NCBI GenBank assembly: GCA_000432275.1
Contig: HF995323.1
Location: 182,509 to 230,392, forward strand
DNA from: Proteobacteria bacterium CAG:495
GTDB taxonomy: Bacteria; Pseudomonadota; Alphaproteobacteria; RF32; CAG-239
Direction: 5' to 3'
Length of the DNA: 47,884 bases
Part shown: positions 39,506-47,884 of the stretch, piece after piece
Numbering within the stretch: position 1 is the first letter of the stretch
Layout of the letters: every line of letters starts with the position of its first letter
The notes under the pieces: generated by a model
Told to the model about the DNA's origin: nothing
Database searches by the model: none
Seen by the model: the letters and a program-made list of their open reading frames with translations, nothing else
Program-made: the position numbers and the translations under genes

Positions 39506-42316
39506 ATGACCAACGAATTTATCGAAATCAAAGGCGCCCGCGAACACAACCTTAAAGACGTCGACATCAGCATCCCCAAAAACAAACTGACCGTCATCAC
39601 CGGCCTTTCCGGCTCCGGAAAGTCGTCCCTCGCGTTTGACACCGTCTATGCCGAAGGGCAGCGCCGTTATGTCGAAAGCCTTTCTTCTTATGCACGCCAG
39701 TTTCTGGATTTGATGAAAAAACCCGAAGTTGATTCAATTGAAGGTTTGTCGCCGGCAATTTCGATTGAGCAAAAAACCACGTCGCACAACCCTCGTTCGA
39801 CCGTCGGCACCGTTACCGAAATTTACGACTATATGCGTCTTCTCTGGGCCCGTGCCGGCACGCCCTATTCTCCTGCGACCGGACTGCCCATTGAATCCCA
39901 AACCGTCTCTCAGATGGTGGACAAAATCCTCGCCATGCCGGAAGGAACCAAACTCCTGCTGCTCGCGCCCATTGCCCGCGGCAAAAAAGGCGAATACAAA
40001 AAAGAAATCGAAAGCCTGCAAAAACAGGGGTATCAGCGCCTGAAAATCGACGGCGAAATTTATGACATCGAAGAAGTCCCTTCTCTCAATAAAAACCAAA
40101 AACACGACATAGAAGTCGTGGTTGACCGTCTTGTCGTTAAACCGGAAATCGGCGAACGGCTGGCCCAGTCTCTGGAGACCGCGCTCAAACTAAGTGACGG
40201 CCTTGTCTTTGCCGAAGACAACACCACGCATGAGCGGACGACTTTTTCCTCCAAATTTGCCTGTCCTGTCTCCGGTTTCACCATTGAAGAAATCGAACCG
40301 CGCCTGTTTTCGTTCAACAACCCTTACGGCGCCTGCCCCCATTGCGACGGCCTCGGTGCCAAACTCTATATGGACCCCAATTTGGTAGTGCCCAATCCTA
40401 ACCTTTCCATCTCTCAGGGCGCCGTGGCGCCGTGGTACAACCGCAAACACGGTTTTTATACCGATACGTTGGACTCCCTTTGCCGTTATTTGAAAATTTC
40501 CGACAAGACACCGTGGAAAGACCTTCCTGAGGAAGCCCGCAATGTCATCCTTTACGGTTCCGGAGACAATCCGGTGGCAATGTACTATTCGCATTTTGTC
40601 ACCAATAAACCCTTTGAAGGCGTCATCAACAACCTCGAAAGACGCTTTTTGGAAACAGACTCCCCGGCCATGCGAGACGAATTTGCCCAATATCAGTCGG
40701 CGGCGCCGTGCGAATTTTGCCGCGGCAAACGCCTGAAACCGGAAGCTCTGGCCGTCAAAATCGGCGGATTAGACATCATGGACGCCTCTGAAATGTCCAT
40801 AAAAAAAGCTCTCACCTGGTTCCGCGGAATTGGCCCTACCCTGTCTCCCAAAAAACAGGAAATTGCCGCCAAAATTCTGAAAGAAATCACCGAACGTCTG
40901 AGCTTTTTAAACAACGTCGGACTGGATTATCTCACGCTTTCCCGTCAATCAGGCAGCCTTTCCGGCGGCGAAGCCCAGCGTATTCGCCTCGCCAGCCAGA
41001 TTGGTTCGGGATTGACCGGCGTTCTCTATGTTTTGGACGAACCGTCAATCGGCCTTCACCAACGCGATAACGACCGTCTGCTCGAAACCCTCACTCGTCT
41101 GCGCGACATCGGCAACACCGTTATCGTCGTTGAACACGACGAAGATGCCATCCGCGCCGCCGACTACCTGGTGGATATGGGACCGGGAGCCGGTTCTCTG
41201 GGCGGAGAAGTCGTAGCCAGCGGCTCTGTCAAAGACGTGCTCAAAAACCGCCGCAGTCTGACGGCTCAATACCTTAACGGCGAAAAATGCATTCCCGTTC
41301 CGCCCAAACGCCGCAAAGGCAGCGGCAAATTCATCGGTCTGAAAGGCGCCCGTACCAACAATCTCAAAAACGTAGACCTGAAAATCCCTCTGGGAACGCT
41401 TACCTGCGTCACCGGCGTTTCCGGCGGCGGCAAATCTTCTTTGATTCTGGAAACCCTGTGCAAGGCACTCAACAAGGAAATAAACGGCACCCGCGGCTCT
41501 GCCGGCATATATGACAAACTTATCGGCGCCGAAAACATCGATAAAATCATCAACATCGACCAATCCCCGATTGGCCGGACCCCGCGCTCCAACCCGGCGA
41601 CTTATACCGGCCTGTTCACTTACATCCGCGACTGGTTTGCCGCCTTGCCGGAATCCAAGGCCCGCGGCTACACTGCCGGACGTTTCTCGTTCAATGTCGC
41701 CGGCGGACGCTGCGAAGCCTGTAAAGGCGACGGCGTCACTAAAATCGAAATGCACTTTCTGCCGGACGTATACGTCGCCTGCGACGTTTGCAAAGGAAAA
41801 CGCTTCAACCGCGAAACGCTGGAAGTCAAATATCGTGACAAATCAATAGCCGACGTGCTGGATATGACCGTAGACGAGGCTTATGTCTTCTTCGACGCCA
41901 TTCCTTCCATCAAAAACCGGTTGGAACTTCTGCGCAAGGTAGGCCTCGGATACATTCACCTCGGTCAACCCGCCACCACGCTTTCCGGCGGCGAAGCCCA
42001 GCGTATCAAACTGTCTAAAGAACTGTCCAAAAGAGCCACCGGCAAAACGCTGTACATTCTGGACGAACCCACGACCGGACTGCATTTTGAAGACATCAAC
42101 AAACTGCTCAAAGTTCTCCATACCCTGGTCGAACAAGGAAACTCCATGATTGTTATCGAACATAACCTCGACGTTATCAAAACCGCAGACTATATTGTCG
42201 ACATCGGCCCCGAAGGCGGTGACGGCGGCGGCAAAATCATTGCTCAGGGCACGCCCGAACAAGTTGCCAAATGCGAGGCCAGCTACACTGCCAAATATCT
42301 TAAAGATAAAATCTAA
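39506..42316 (+). CDS. uvrA: Excinuclease ABC subunit A UvrA
   Basis: 936 residues from ATG 39506 (MTNEFIEIKGAREHNLKDVD). The frame is open to 39293, but that part is upstream of the promoter. Walker A GLSGSGKSS, zinc module CPHCDG...CEFCRG, ABC signature SGSLSGGEAQRIRLA, Walker B YVLDEPSIGL, second Walker A GVSGGGKSSL, second zinc finger CEACKGDG...CDVCKGKR and second signature ATTLSGGEAQRIKLSKE are all present. It finds DNA damage with UvrB in nucleotide excision repair. Length is normal for the family. Confidence 0.98.
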   Translation: MTNEFIEIKGAREHNLKDVDISIPKNKLTVITGLSGSGKSSLAFDTVYAEGQRRYVESLSSYARQFLDLMKKPEVDSIEGLSPAISIEQKTTSHNPRSTVGTVTEIYDYMRLLWARAGTPYSPATGLPIESQTVSQMVDKILAMPEGTKLLLLAPIARGKKGEYKKEIESLQKQGYQRLKIDGEIYDIEEVPSLNKNQKHDIEVVVDRLVVKPEIGERLAQSLETALKLSDGLVFAEDNTTHERTTFSSKFACPVSGFTIEEIEPRLFSFNNPYGACPHCDGLGAKLYMDPNLVVPNPNLSISQGAVAPWYNRKHGFYTDTLDSLCRYLKISDKTPWKDLPEEARNVILYGSGDNPVAMYYSHFVTNKPFEGVINNLERRFLETDSPAMRDEFAQYQSAAPCEFCRGKRLKPEALAVKIGGLDIMDASEMSIKKALTWFRGIGPTLSPKKQEIAAKILKEITERLSFLNNVGLDYLTLSRQSGSLSGGEAQRIRLASQIGSGLTGVLYVLDEPSIGLHQRDNDRLLETLTRLRDIGNTVIVVEHDEDAIRAADYLVDMGPGAGSLGGEVVASGSVKDVLKNRRSLTAQYLNGEKCIPVPPKRRKGSGKFIGLKGARTNNLKNVDLKIPLGTLTCVTGVSGGGKSSLILETLCKALNKEINGTRGSAGIYDKLIGAENIDKIINIDQSPIGRTPRSNPATYTGLFTYIRDWFAALPESKARGYTAGRFSFNVAGGRCEACKGDGVTKIEMHFLPDVYVACDVCKGKRFNRETLEVKYRDKSIADVLDMTVDEAYVFFDAIPSIKNRLELLRKVGLGYIHLGQPATTLSGGEAQRIKLSKELSKRATGKTLYILDEPTTGLHFEDINKLLKVLHTLVEQGNSMIVIEHNLDVIKTADYIVDIGPEGGDGGGKIIAQGTPEQVAKCEASYTAKYLKDKI

Positions 42317-42380
42317 GCAAACGCAGTTTTGGCAGCCGAACATTTGTGTCTTCATCGGCAAACGCCGCAACACCAGTAAA

Positions 42381-42413
42381 AAAACTCCCAAACGACTCAT
42401 TTGGGAGTTTTCT
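42381..42413. terminator. Bidirectional terminator between uvrA and the 437-aa gene
   Basis: AAACTCCCAAA and TTTGGGAGTTT form a perfect 11-bp stem around CGACTCA. Confidence 0.85.
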
Positions 42414-42417
42414 TCGA

Positions 42418-43731
42418 TTAATGCAAATATTTTGAATTGTCTTTGTTCATCAGTGCCGGAGGATAAATGTATTTCAGGCCGCTTTCCTTAGCATTGCGCA
42501 ATACCTTAAAAAAGAAACCGCATTTCAGACAGCGTTTGTTCATCATCAGGTTGATGTCGCGAAAACGATCCTGATCCCGTTCTTTGTATTCGCTCAAAAC
42601 TTCATTTTGAATCAAAGTTCCGTCAGCAGGCTCTTTTCCCTCCGCCGAGATGCGGCTGTAACGGCGGGAGATTTCCTGTTTAAGCTTGTCTTTCTCCGTT
42701 TTATAAAGATTGTCAGGCTTTTCGCGGCCGATATCAAAGTCTTCAATAAACTTGCGATACAGCATATTCACGTAAACCCGTCTGCGTGCCGCCTGCTCCA
42801 AAGGTTTTTGTTTGCGTTCGCGATCATACCAGGCGTTTAATTCGCGAACTTCCTTTTCTTGTTTAAAATCATACACGTCAACGAGTTTATTCGACAAATC
42901 GTTTAAGTTTTCCTCCACCGAACGGGAAACCCATCGCTGATTTTTTATTTCCTTGGCCAGTTGTTTAACCTCCTCCCGGCTGAAAGAATTTTTACTGACC
43001 ACGGCAACCATCATATTTTTAAATTTTTGGAGATAATGCGGACTGACATTCTCAACTTCGCGAGCTTCCACAAGCTGCCGGGCATAAATCAGAGCCGTAA
43101 GCCTGACCAGGTTTTTATCAATCATTTCCTTCTGCCGTAAATCTTCGTCAAACAGGTTAATCTGAACCGTAGAACCATGAGCCTGGGTTCTGCGCTGCAT
43201 CATTGTGTACAAAGCGCTGAAATGAACCTGTTTGCTGTCAGTGTCCCGATCGGCAAGCAGATTCAGAAACTCTGTGGTATTGTTCATAAACGTCTGCAAA
43301 TTAAAGTCTTCAGATTTCCGATAATACTCTTTAATCTCGCGCAGCCGCATATGTGTCGACTGCAAATAGGCCTCATTCGGATTATACGTCTGCAAAAAGT
43401 TACGCAGCCTGTCGGAAAGAAAGATATTATGCTTTACAATATAGGCCAGCGCCGTTTGCTTGTTTTTGTTGTCTACTTCCATCTGCGGAATAAACTCGTT
43501 AAGCAGCATCACCATCCGGTCGCGTCGGTCATATCGCAACCCGGTTTCCGCCTTCTTTACCGAATTTATCAAACGCCACATAATCCTGCCGCAAACACGG
43601 TGAAAATCCTTATGCCCGCGAAACCGGCAAATTTCCTTAAAATCCCGGCGCAAACGTTCCGGAGCCGCTTCCATCATATCGGCTTCCAACGCAACCAGCT
43701 TGTGCTTTAACATTATTGAAGGAGTAGTCAT
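42418..43731 (-). CDS. Hypothetical protein, 437 aa
   Basis: Start set at ATG 43731 (MTTPSIMLKHKLV) because GGAG lies 6 nt upstream; MESVMTTP at 43743 is the alternative. Unrecognised, helical, very basic and charged (Arg/Lys-Glu alternation over long stretches such as LNAWYDRERKQKPLEQAARR), suggesting nucleic-acid or scaffold contacts. The C-terminus has CLKCGFFFKVL, a CxxC that may be part of a metal site. No signal or membrane segment. The promoter has a perfect TATAAT close to the start, so the leader is only about 25 nt. Confidence 0.6.
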   Translation of the reverse strand: MTTPSIMLKHKLVALEADMMEAAPERLRRDFKEICRFRGHKDFHRVCGRIMWRLINSVKKAETGLRYDRRDRMVMLLNEFIPQMEVDNKNKQTALAYIVKHNIFLSDRLRNFLQTYNPNEAYLQSTHMRLREIKEYYRKSEDFNLQTFMNNTTEFLNLLADRDTDSKQVHFSALYTMMQRRTQAHGSTVQINLFDEDLRQKEMIDKNLVRLTALIYARQLVEAREVENVSPHYLQKFKNMMVAVVSKNSFSREEVKQLAKEIKNQRWVSRSVEENLNDLSNKLVDVYDFKQEKEVRELNAWYDRERKQKPLEQAARRRVYVNMLYRKFIEDFDIGREKPDNLYKTEKDKLKQEISRRYSRISAEGKEPADGTLIQNEVLSEYKERDQDRFRDINLMMNKRCLKCGFFFKVLRNAKESGLKYIYPPALMNKDNSKYLH

Positions 43732-43761
43732 AACGGACTCCATGTTTATGTCTATTTTGTC

Positions 43762-43789
43762 ATTATAGCGGATTTTATAAAAATAACAA
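43762..43789 (-). promoter_or_regulatory. Promoter of the 437-aa hypothetical gene
   Basis: On the minus strand TTGTTA (43789-43784), 16-bp spacer, TATAAT (43767-43762). Confidence 0.65.
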
Positions 43790-43794
43790 CAAAA

Positions 43795-43828
43795 AAAATC
43801 CGGCAGTATCATACTGCCGGATTTTTTC
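43795..43828 (-). terminator. fadL-type gene terminator
   Basis: AATCCGGCAGTAT and ATACTGCCGGATT form a 13-bp stem with a single-base loop and flanking A/T runs. Confidence 0.9.
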
Positions 43829-43839
43829 TTTAAGTCAGA

Positions 43840-45093
43840 CTAAAACTTGTAGTTCATCGACAAGCCGAACAGCTTGACCGAATTGCTGTAACGTGCAGAA
43901 AAATCTCTTGATGAACCCGTATTTTCCGTCAGTCTGGTATTAACGGTGGCTTTTTTGGCCTTAATGTAAGTATAAGCCAAATCAAACGACAGCTTGTCGC
44001 TGTACTCATAGTTCAAACCGCCGGAAAACCAAACGCGGTCGGAATCCGGAATACGCGGCGTCCTGTCGCTGATTGTAACAGCCGCCTGATCAAACGCCAC
44101 GCCGAAACGAGCCTTCCATTGGTGGTCAAGCTGATAGCTGGCGCCGAGAGCGTAAAAATTGGTATCGCGCCAATTTTCCTTGGTAGAACTGATAAGCCCG
44201 GTATTGTCACCAACAATATCCAGAGATTTAAATGAACTCCAGAACACTCTCTGATATTCGGCCATAACCGCCCATTTTTCATTCAACTGATAAAAACCGC
44301 CCACAGAAAACATTGCCGGCGTATCCAGTTTGGCGCTGATGTCTTGGTTTAGCAATACTCCGGGAATAATCCCTCCAATATCGGCCGCGTCCTGGGATTT
44401 TATGTCGCCCTTGAGTTTATGGTTGATTTCACTGCGGTATCCTACGCCGATGCGCGCATTTTCATTAAACTCATACATGGCGCCTAATTGATAACCGACG
44501 TCAACCGTATCACCCTTCAAATGAACGTCATCAGCCGACACTAAAGAAGCACTGTTGCTTAACTTGGCTTTAACATACTGGATGGGAAGTCCGGCACCGA
44601 CAGACAACTTGTCATTAACCTTATATGCTGCCATCGGCGTTGTGGTAACCGTAACGACTTTAGAGAGGTTGCCGTGATCAGAACCGACCCAGCGCCCGTC
44701 ATATTTGGTAATCATGCCAAACGGTACGTTGAGGGAAAGCCCCACCGTCCATTTGTCATCCAGCTGATGAGAAATCGTACCGTTGGGAGCCCATGCCGCA
44801 TGCACGATATTGTCGATATCGAGCTGATCTTTACCGGTGTCGTCTTTCACGTCGGAAGCCTCCGCGCGCGGCGCAATATAGGTTACCCCGGCATTACCCT
44901 GCGTCCCTTTGTGACGGGTCAGCCCCGCAACGTTGAAATAAGCATAGGAATTGTTTTCGGCTCCGGCCGTAGCGCCGGCAAATGCATTACCTTGAGCAGC
45001 GGCAGATTGTTCTCTCAGATGAAAACCTGCGGCCATCGCATCGGCAGCCATAAGTATGGTCCCCAACGCGGTTAAAGTAAGAAGTTTCTTCAT
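43840..45093 (-). CDS. FadL/OmpP1-type outer-membrane channel
   Basis: 417 residues. Signal peptide MKKLLTLTALGTILMAADAM (cleavage near AMA), then GFHLREQSAAAQGNAFAGAT and YFNVAGLTRHKGTQ, the N-terminal hatch pattern of FadL (consensus NPAGL, here NVAGL). Alternating amphipathic strands follow, ending in Phe (SMNYKF), as needed for BAM assembly. FadL proteins carry long-chain fatty acids and other hydrophobic compounds across the outer membrane by lateral diffusion. It is divergent from the Aas-like gene, which fits fatty-acid uptake and reuse. Confidence 0.9.
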   Translation of the reverse strand: MKKLLTLTALGTILMAADAMAAGFHLREQSAAAQGNAFAGATAGAENNSYAYFNVAGLTRHKGTQGNAGVTYIAPRAEASDVKDDTGKDQLDIDNIVHAAWAPNGTISHQLDDKWTVGLSLNVPFGMITKYDGRWVGSDHGNLSKVVTVTTTPMAAYKVNDKLSVGAGLPIQYVKAKLSNSASLVSADDVHLKGDTVDVGYQLGAMYEFNENARIGVGYRSEINHKLKGDIKSQDAADIGGIIPGVLLNQDISAKLDTPAMFSVGGFYQLNEKWAVMAEYQRVFWSSFKSLDIVGDNTGLISSTKENWRDTNFYALGASYQLDHQWKARFGVAFDQAAVTISDRTPRIPDSDRVWFSGGLNYEYSDKLSFDLAYTYIKAKKATVNTRLTENTGSSRDFSARYSNSVKLFGLSMNYKF

Positions 45094-45376
45094 ATAAGTC
45101 CACTTTTATAGTTGATACAAAAAGCACCATATCATCACCAACCACGGTCTGTTCGGCCGCCCAACAATATACTGCCATAATTCTGGTCTAGTAAAAATAT
45201 GACGCAAAATCAACAAATTATTTATCCACCTTGGGAAAACGGTTTCATTATTTCACAATATCAACCACTTAGAGACAAAGTTGCAGCGGCTTCCCCGGCC
45301 TATACCTTTTTACGCTTTACAATATGGTTAATAATGGGTTAAAAATATTATTATTTGAACTACTCGGAGAACTATC
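45094..45376. promoter_or_regulatory. Divergent promoter region of the fadL-type and aas-like genes
   Basis: 283 bp without a gene. On the minus strand TATAAA lies 11 bp before the fadL-type ATG. On the plus strand TTTACG...TAATGG and further AT-rich boxes lie before the aas-like start. No convincing operator palindrome seen. Confidence 0.4.
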
Positions 45377-47560
45377 TTGAGAGACTTTGTCAGATTCTGC
45401 CTCAGAAGCATATTTACTTGCCTGAAGGTCAGATGCAATATCGCTTTCGACGAGAACAAGCTTCCCACTAAAGCGGTTTATGTTTCCAACCACGTTTCCT
45501 ATCTTGACCCGATAATACTGTTTGCCTTTCTGCCCGGAAATCCGGTATTTGCCCTCAACGGTCATCTCTACCGCAACAAATGGATACGCTTTTTGATGCG
45601 TACGGCCGACATTATGCCGTTTAATCCGATTGAACCCGGCGACATCAAAGAACTCATTGCCAAAGTAGACAGCGGACGCCGCTGCGTCATATTCGCCGAA
45701 GGAAGAATCACCGAAAACGGCGGCTTAATGAAAATTTACGAAGCTCCCGGACTGGTTGCCGATAAATCCCAGGCGCCGATTGTCCCGATATGGATAAACG
45801 GTCCCCAATACGGTTATTTTTCCAAAACCAAAGGCAAACTACCGCACCGGCCGCTGCCCAAAATCAGCATCACCGTAAAAAAACCGGTAAAATTCAAGTT
45901 AAAAGACACTTTGCGCCGCCAACGGGACCACATCAGCAACGAAGTCTACATGATTATGCGCGAAATGAGTTTCGAGGCTTCCTACAACGATAATATCTCC
46001 CTGTTTGCTCAATTGATGAAAACCGCCAAGGTCCATTCTAAAAAAGGCTTGCTGCGCCGTCCCCGCTTCGTGGAAGACATTAACCGCACCCCGATGTCTT
46101 ACAAAGACATCATCATCCGCTCTTTTGTCCTCGGCAAATATTTTAAGCGCAGGAGCAGACCCGGCGAACACGTTGCCCTGCTGTTGCCAAACTCCATAGC
46201 GGCTTTGTGTACTTTTTTCGGCCTCTCTGCCTATGAACGCATCCCCGTAATGCTGAATTTTTCGGTCGGCGCCAAAAATATGGTATCAATGTGTAAGACC
46301 GCCGTTGTCAAAAAAGTCATTACCTCCCGCCTGTTTATCCGAAACGCCAAAATGGAAAACGTTGTCGAAGAGCTGAAAGACAGCGGTTTCCAGGTTGTTT
46401 ATCTGGAAGACCTCCGCAACAAAATCAGTCTGTGGGAAAAAATAAACGCCTACCTGCGTTACAAAATCAAACGTGTGCCGCACCAAGCCGGCGGTAATAA
46501 AAAGGCAGTCATCTTGTTCACTTCCGGCTCGGAAGGCGCACCTAAGGCCGTTGTTTTGAGTCATGCCAACATCATCTCAAACATCAAGCAGATGGCTTCC
46601 ATCGAAACCATAAACGTCACCGACACCATATTCAATGCACTGCCGATGTTTCATAGTTTCGGTCTCACCGTCGGAACGCTGTTTCCTCTGCTTGAAGGGG
46701 CCAAACTCTTTTTATACCCTTCCCCGCTCCACTATCGCGTCATCTCCGAAATTGTGTATGAAATAGGAGCCAGCGTTATGTTTGGAACCGACACTTTCTT
46801 CCGCGGTTACGCCAAAATTGCCCATCCGATAGACTTTCACAACATCCGCTTTATGTTTGGCGGTGCCGAAGCCATCAAACCGGACACCCGCAACATGTGG
46901 GTAGAACGTTTCGGAATTCGCGTTATGGAAGCTTACGGCTCAACCGAATGCTCACCGGTCGTAACCGCTAACAATCGTATTTTCAACCGTTTCGGTTCCA
47001 TTGGCAAACTCCTGCCAAAAATCCAGCATAAAATTATCCCCGTTGACGGAATTGAAAACGGCGGCGAGCTTGTTGTAAAAGGTCCCAATATCATGATGGG
47101 ATACATTATGCCGGATAATCCGGGTGTTTTAGTCCCGCTGGAAGGCGGTTGGTATCACACCGGCGACGTCGTAGACATTGACGAAATCGGCTTTGTTTTC
47201 ATCAAAGACCGCATCAAGCGTTTTGCCAAAATCGGCGGCGAAATGGTTTCGCTTAATGCCGTTGATGAAATGGTACGCAATGCCTATGCCCGCTCGGGAG
47301 CCGAATATTCATACGGAGTGGTTTCCGTTCCGCACGAAAGCAAAGGCGAACAAATCGTTCTGGTCACCAACAACAAAGACGTCACTCAGGACGGCTTGCA
47401 CAGCTTTATCCGCAGCAACGGAATGTCTGAGCTCTATCTGCCCAGAATAATCCTCTATCACGATTCCCTGCCTGTTTTCGCAACCGGCAAAGCCGATAAC
47501 GTTACGCTCAAAAAACAGGTTTTGGAAGAGCTGGGGCTCAATATGTCCCAGGCAGCCTGA
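45377..47560 (+). CDS. aas: Aas-like bifunctional acyltransferase / acyl-ACP synthetase
   Basis: 727 residues from a TTG start at 45377; CGGAG ends 7 nt upstream and no ATG is placed better. Residues 30-210 are a PlsC acyltransferase with H39-x4-D44 (NHVSYLD) and EGR at 108-110. Residues about 240-720 form an AMP-binding enzyme: ILFTSGSEGAPKAVVLSHAN, YGSTECSPV, GWYHTGDVVDIDE, DRIKRFAKIGGEM. E. coli Aas (719 aa) has the same two-domain order and re-acylates lysophosphatidylethanolamine using acyl-ACP it makes itself. Here the pairing with a divergent FadL-type channel supports lipid salvage. No LplT-type transporter is nearby. Confidence 0.93.
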   Translation: MRDFVRFCLRSIFTCLKVRCNIAFDENKLPTKAVYVSNHVSYLDPIILFAFLPGNPVFALNGHLYRNKWIRFLMRTADIMPFNPIEPGDIKELIAKVDSGRRCVIFAEGRITENGGLMKIYEAPGLVADKSQAPIVPIWINGPQYGYFSKTKGKLPHRPLPKISITVKKPVKFKLKDTLRRQRDHISNEVYMIMREMSFEASYNDNISLFAQLMKTAKVHSKKGLLRRPRFVEDINRTPMSYKDIIIRSFVLGKYFKRRSRPGEHVALLLPNSIAALCTFFGLSAYERIPVMLNFSVGAKNMVSMCKTAVVKKVITSRLFIRNAKMENVVEELKDSGFQVVYLEDLRNKISLWEKINAYLRYKIKRVPHQAGGNKKAVILFTSGSEGAPKAVVLSHANIISNIKQMASIETINVTDTIFNALPMFHSFGLTVGTLFPLLEGAKLFLYPSPLHYRVISEIVYEIGASVMFGTDTFFRGYAKIAHPIDFHNIRFMFGGAEAIKPDTRNMWVERFGIRVMEAYGSTECSPVVTANNRIFNRFGSIGKLLPKIQHKIIPVDGIENGGELVVKGPNIMMGYIMPDNPGVLVPLEGGWYHTGDVVDIDEIGFVFIKDRIKRFAKIGGEMVSLNAVDEMVRNAYARSGAEYSYGVVSVPHESKGEQIVLVTNNKDVTQDGLHSFIRSNGMSELYLPRIILYHDSLPVFATGKADNVTLKKQVLEELGLNMSQAA

Positions 47561-47571
47561 CAATAATGCGT

Positions 47572-47608
47572 TTTCCCGGCCCCGGTTTTGATAACCGGGG
47601 CTTTTTTT
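47572..47608 (+). terminator. aas terminator
   Basis: GCCCCGGTT and AACCGGGGC pair around TTGAT, followed by T7. Confidence 0.9.
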
Positions 47609-47723
47609 ATAAATTTTTAGTCCACACCGCGTAATTTGATATTGATTTTGCTCAAATATTTTGTTAAAATAATAGCTGAAACTTCGGGTTTCGGTCACAA
47701 TTATTTTAACCGAGAGGTGTGCC

Positions 47724-47884
47724 ATGAAACATATCAAAATTGTATTATTTTCCCTTGCCGTGATGATTTTGTTCTGTGCCAAGGGGCATGCTACAACATA
47801 TTTTCTGAAAACGCCTTTCGGTTGGAACCCACAACAAATCACACCTTTGTCATTGCTGCCGAAACCCGCCTCCAATCCTGCTGA
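47724..47884 (+). CDS. Secreted protein, N-terminal part (runs off right edge)
   Basis: GAGAGGTG precedes ATG 47724. A signal peptide MKHIKIVLFSLAVMILFCAK, with cleavage near GHA, is followed by TTYFLKTPFGWNPQQITPLS, then LLPKPASNPA, still open at the last base. A promoter-like TTGATT-17-TAAAAT lies upstream. Too short for a family call. Likely periplasmic or exported. Confidence 0.65.
   Translation, partial: MKHIKIVLFSLAVMILFCAKGHATTYFLKTPFGWNPQQITPLSLLPKPASNPA

Noticed and set aside
41045..41755. 236-codon minus-strand frame inside uvrA
   Set aside because: Antisense shadow; UvrA motifs on the plus strand are intact over the same bases.

Overview
The window reads as chromosome of an uncultured, probably host-associated alphaproteobacterium. 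Support comes from the rpiB-glyA pair, the murF-nrdR-nusB-def-fmt run, the yqeY-dnaG-rpoD operon, an RpoD with a long acidic linker, Gram-negative envelope proteins (FadL-type porin, MacA/MacB, a DUF4105-type protein) and a moderate-GC core. Taxonomy below class level cannot be fixed from sequence alone; a gut Rhodospirillales-like lineage is my guess. Many genes are lineage-specific hypotheticals with AT-rich leaders that lack a Shine-Dalgarno (SD) sequence.

Layout. 1-3.4 kb is a strongly AT-rich accessory island. It has the tail of a rightward gene, then a tight leftward operon of three genes: a P-loop kinase-like protein, a 509-residue PIN-GNAT-PUA-like fusion and an ASCH protein. Behind it lie the C-terminal remnant of a serine recombinase and a tRNA(CAU) gene whose 3' end is duplicated 170 bp away. 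3.7-6.7 kb carries leftward hypotheticals, one of the DUF1847 type and three that look related to each other. 6.8-11.5 kb is yqeY-dnaG-rpoD. 11.6-14.7 kb holds envelope proteins, one of them frameshifted. 14.9-16.8 kb is greA with an attenuator-like leader, a cysteine-rich small protein and trxB. 17-23.5 kb has four hypotheticals around a macA-macB-type efflux operon. 23.6-27.4 kb is murF-nrdR-nusB-def-fmt, followed by a divergent lipoprotein. 28.5-30.3 kb is rpiB-glyA. 30.6-31.2 kb has tRNA-Cys and tRNA-Asn followed by repeated copies of tRNA tail and terminator sequence. 31.2-33.6 kb has a Nudix hydrolase translationally coupled to a MIF-like tautomerase, plus hypotheticals. 33.7-37.4 kb is gyrA, a structured RNA and a small HTH gene broken by a diverged 28-nt tandem repeat. 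37.6-42.3 kb is ssb, an orphan periplasmic binding protein and uvrA. 42.4-47.9 kb has a hypothetical, a FadL-type porin divergent from an Aas-like acyltransferase/acyl-ACP synthetase fusion, and the start of a secreted protein.

How the genes work together. The core blocks serve replication and repair (dnaG, gyrA, ssb, uvrA), transcription (rpoD, greA, nusB), translation start and protein maturation (fmt, def), redox (trxB) and one-carbon and pentose metabolism (glyA, rpiB). The FadL/Aas pair suggests uptake and direct membrane incorporation of outside fatty acids or lysolipids. The best candidates for something undescribed are the kinase / PIN-GNAT-PUA / ASCH operon, the structured RNA in front of the split HTH gene, and the tRNA-tail repeats found at two tRNA loci.
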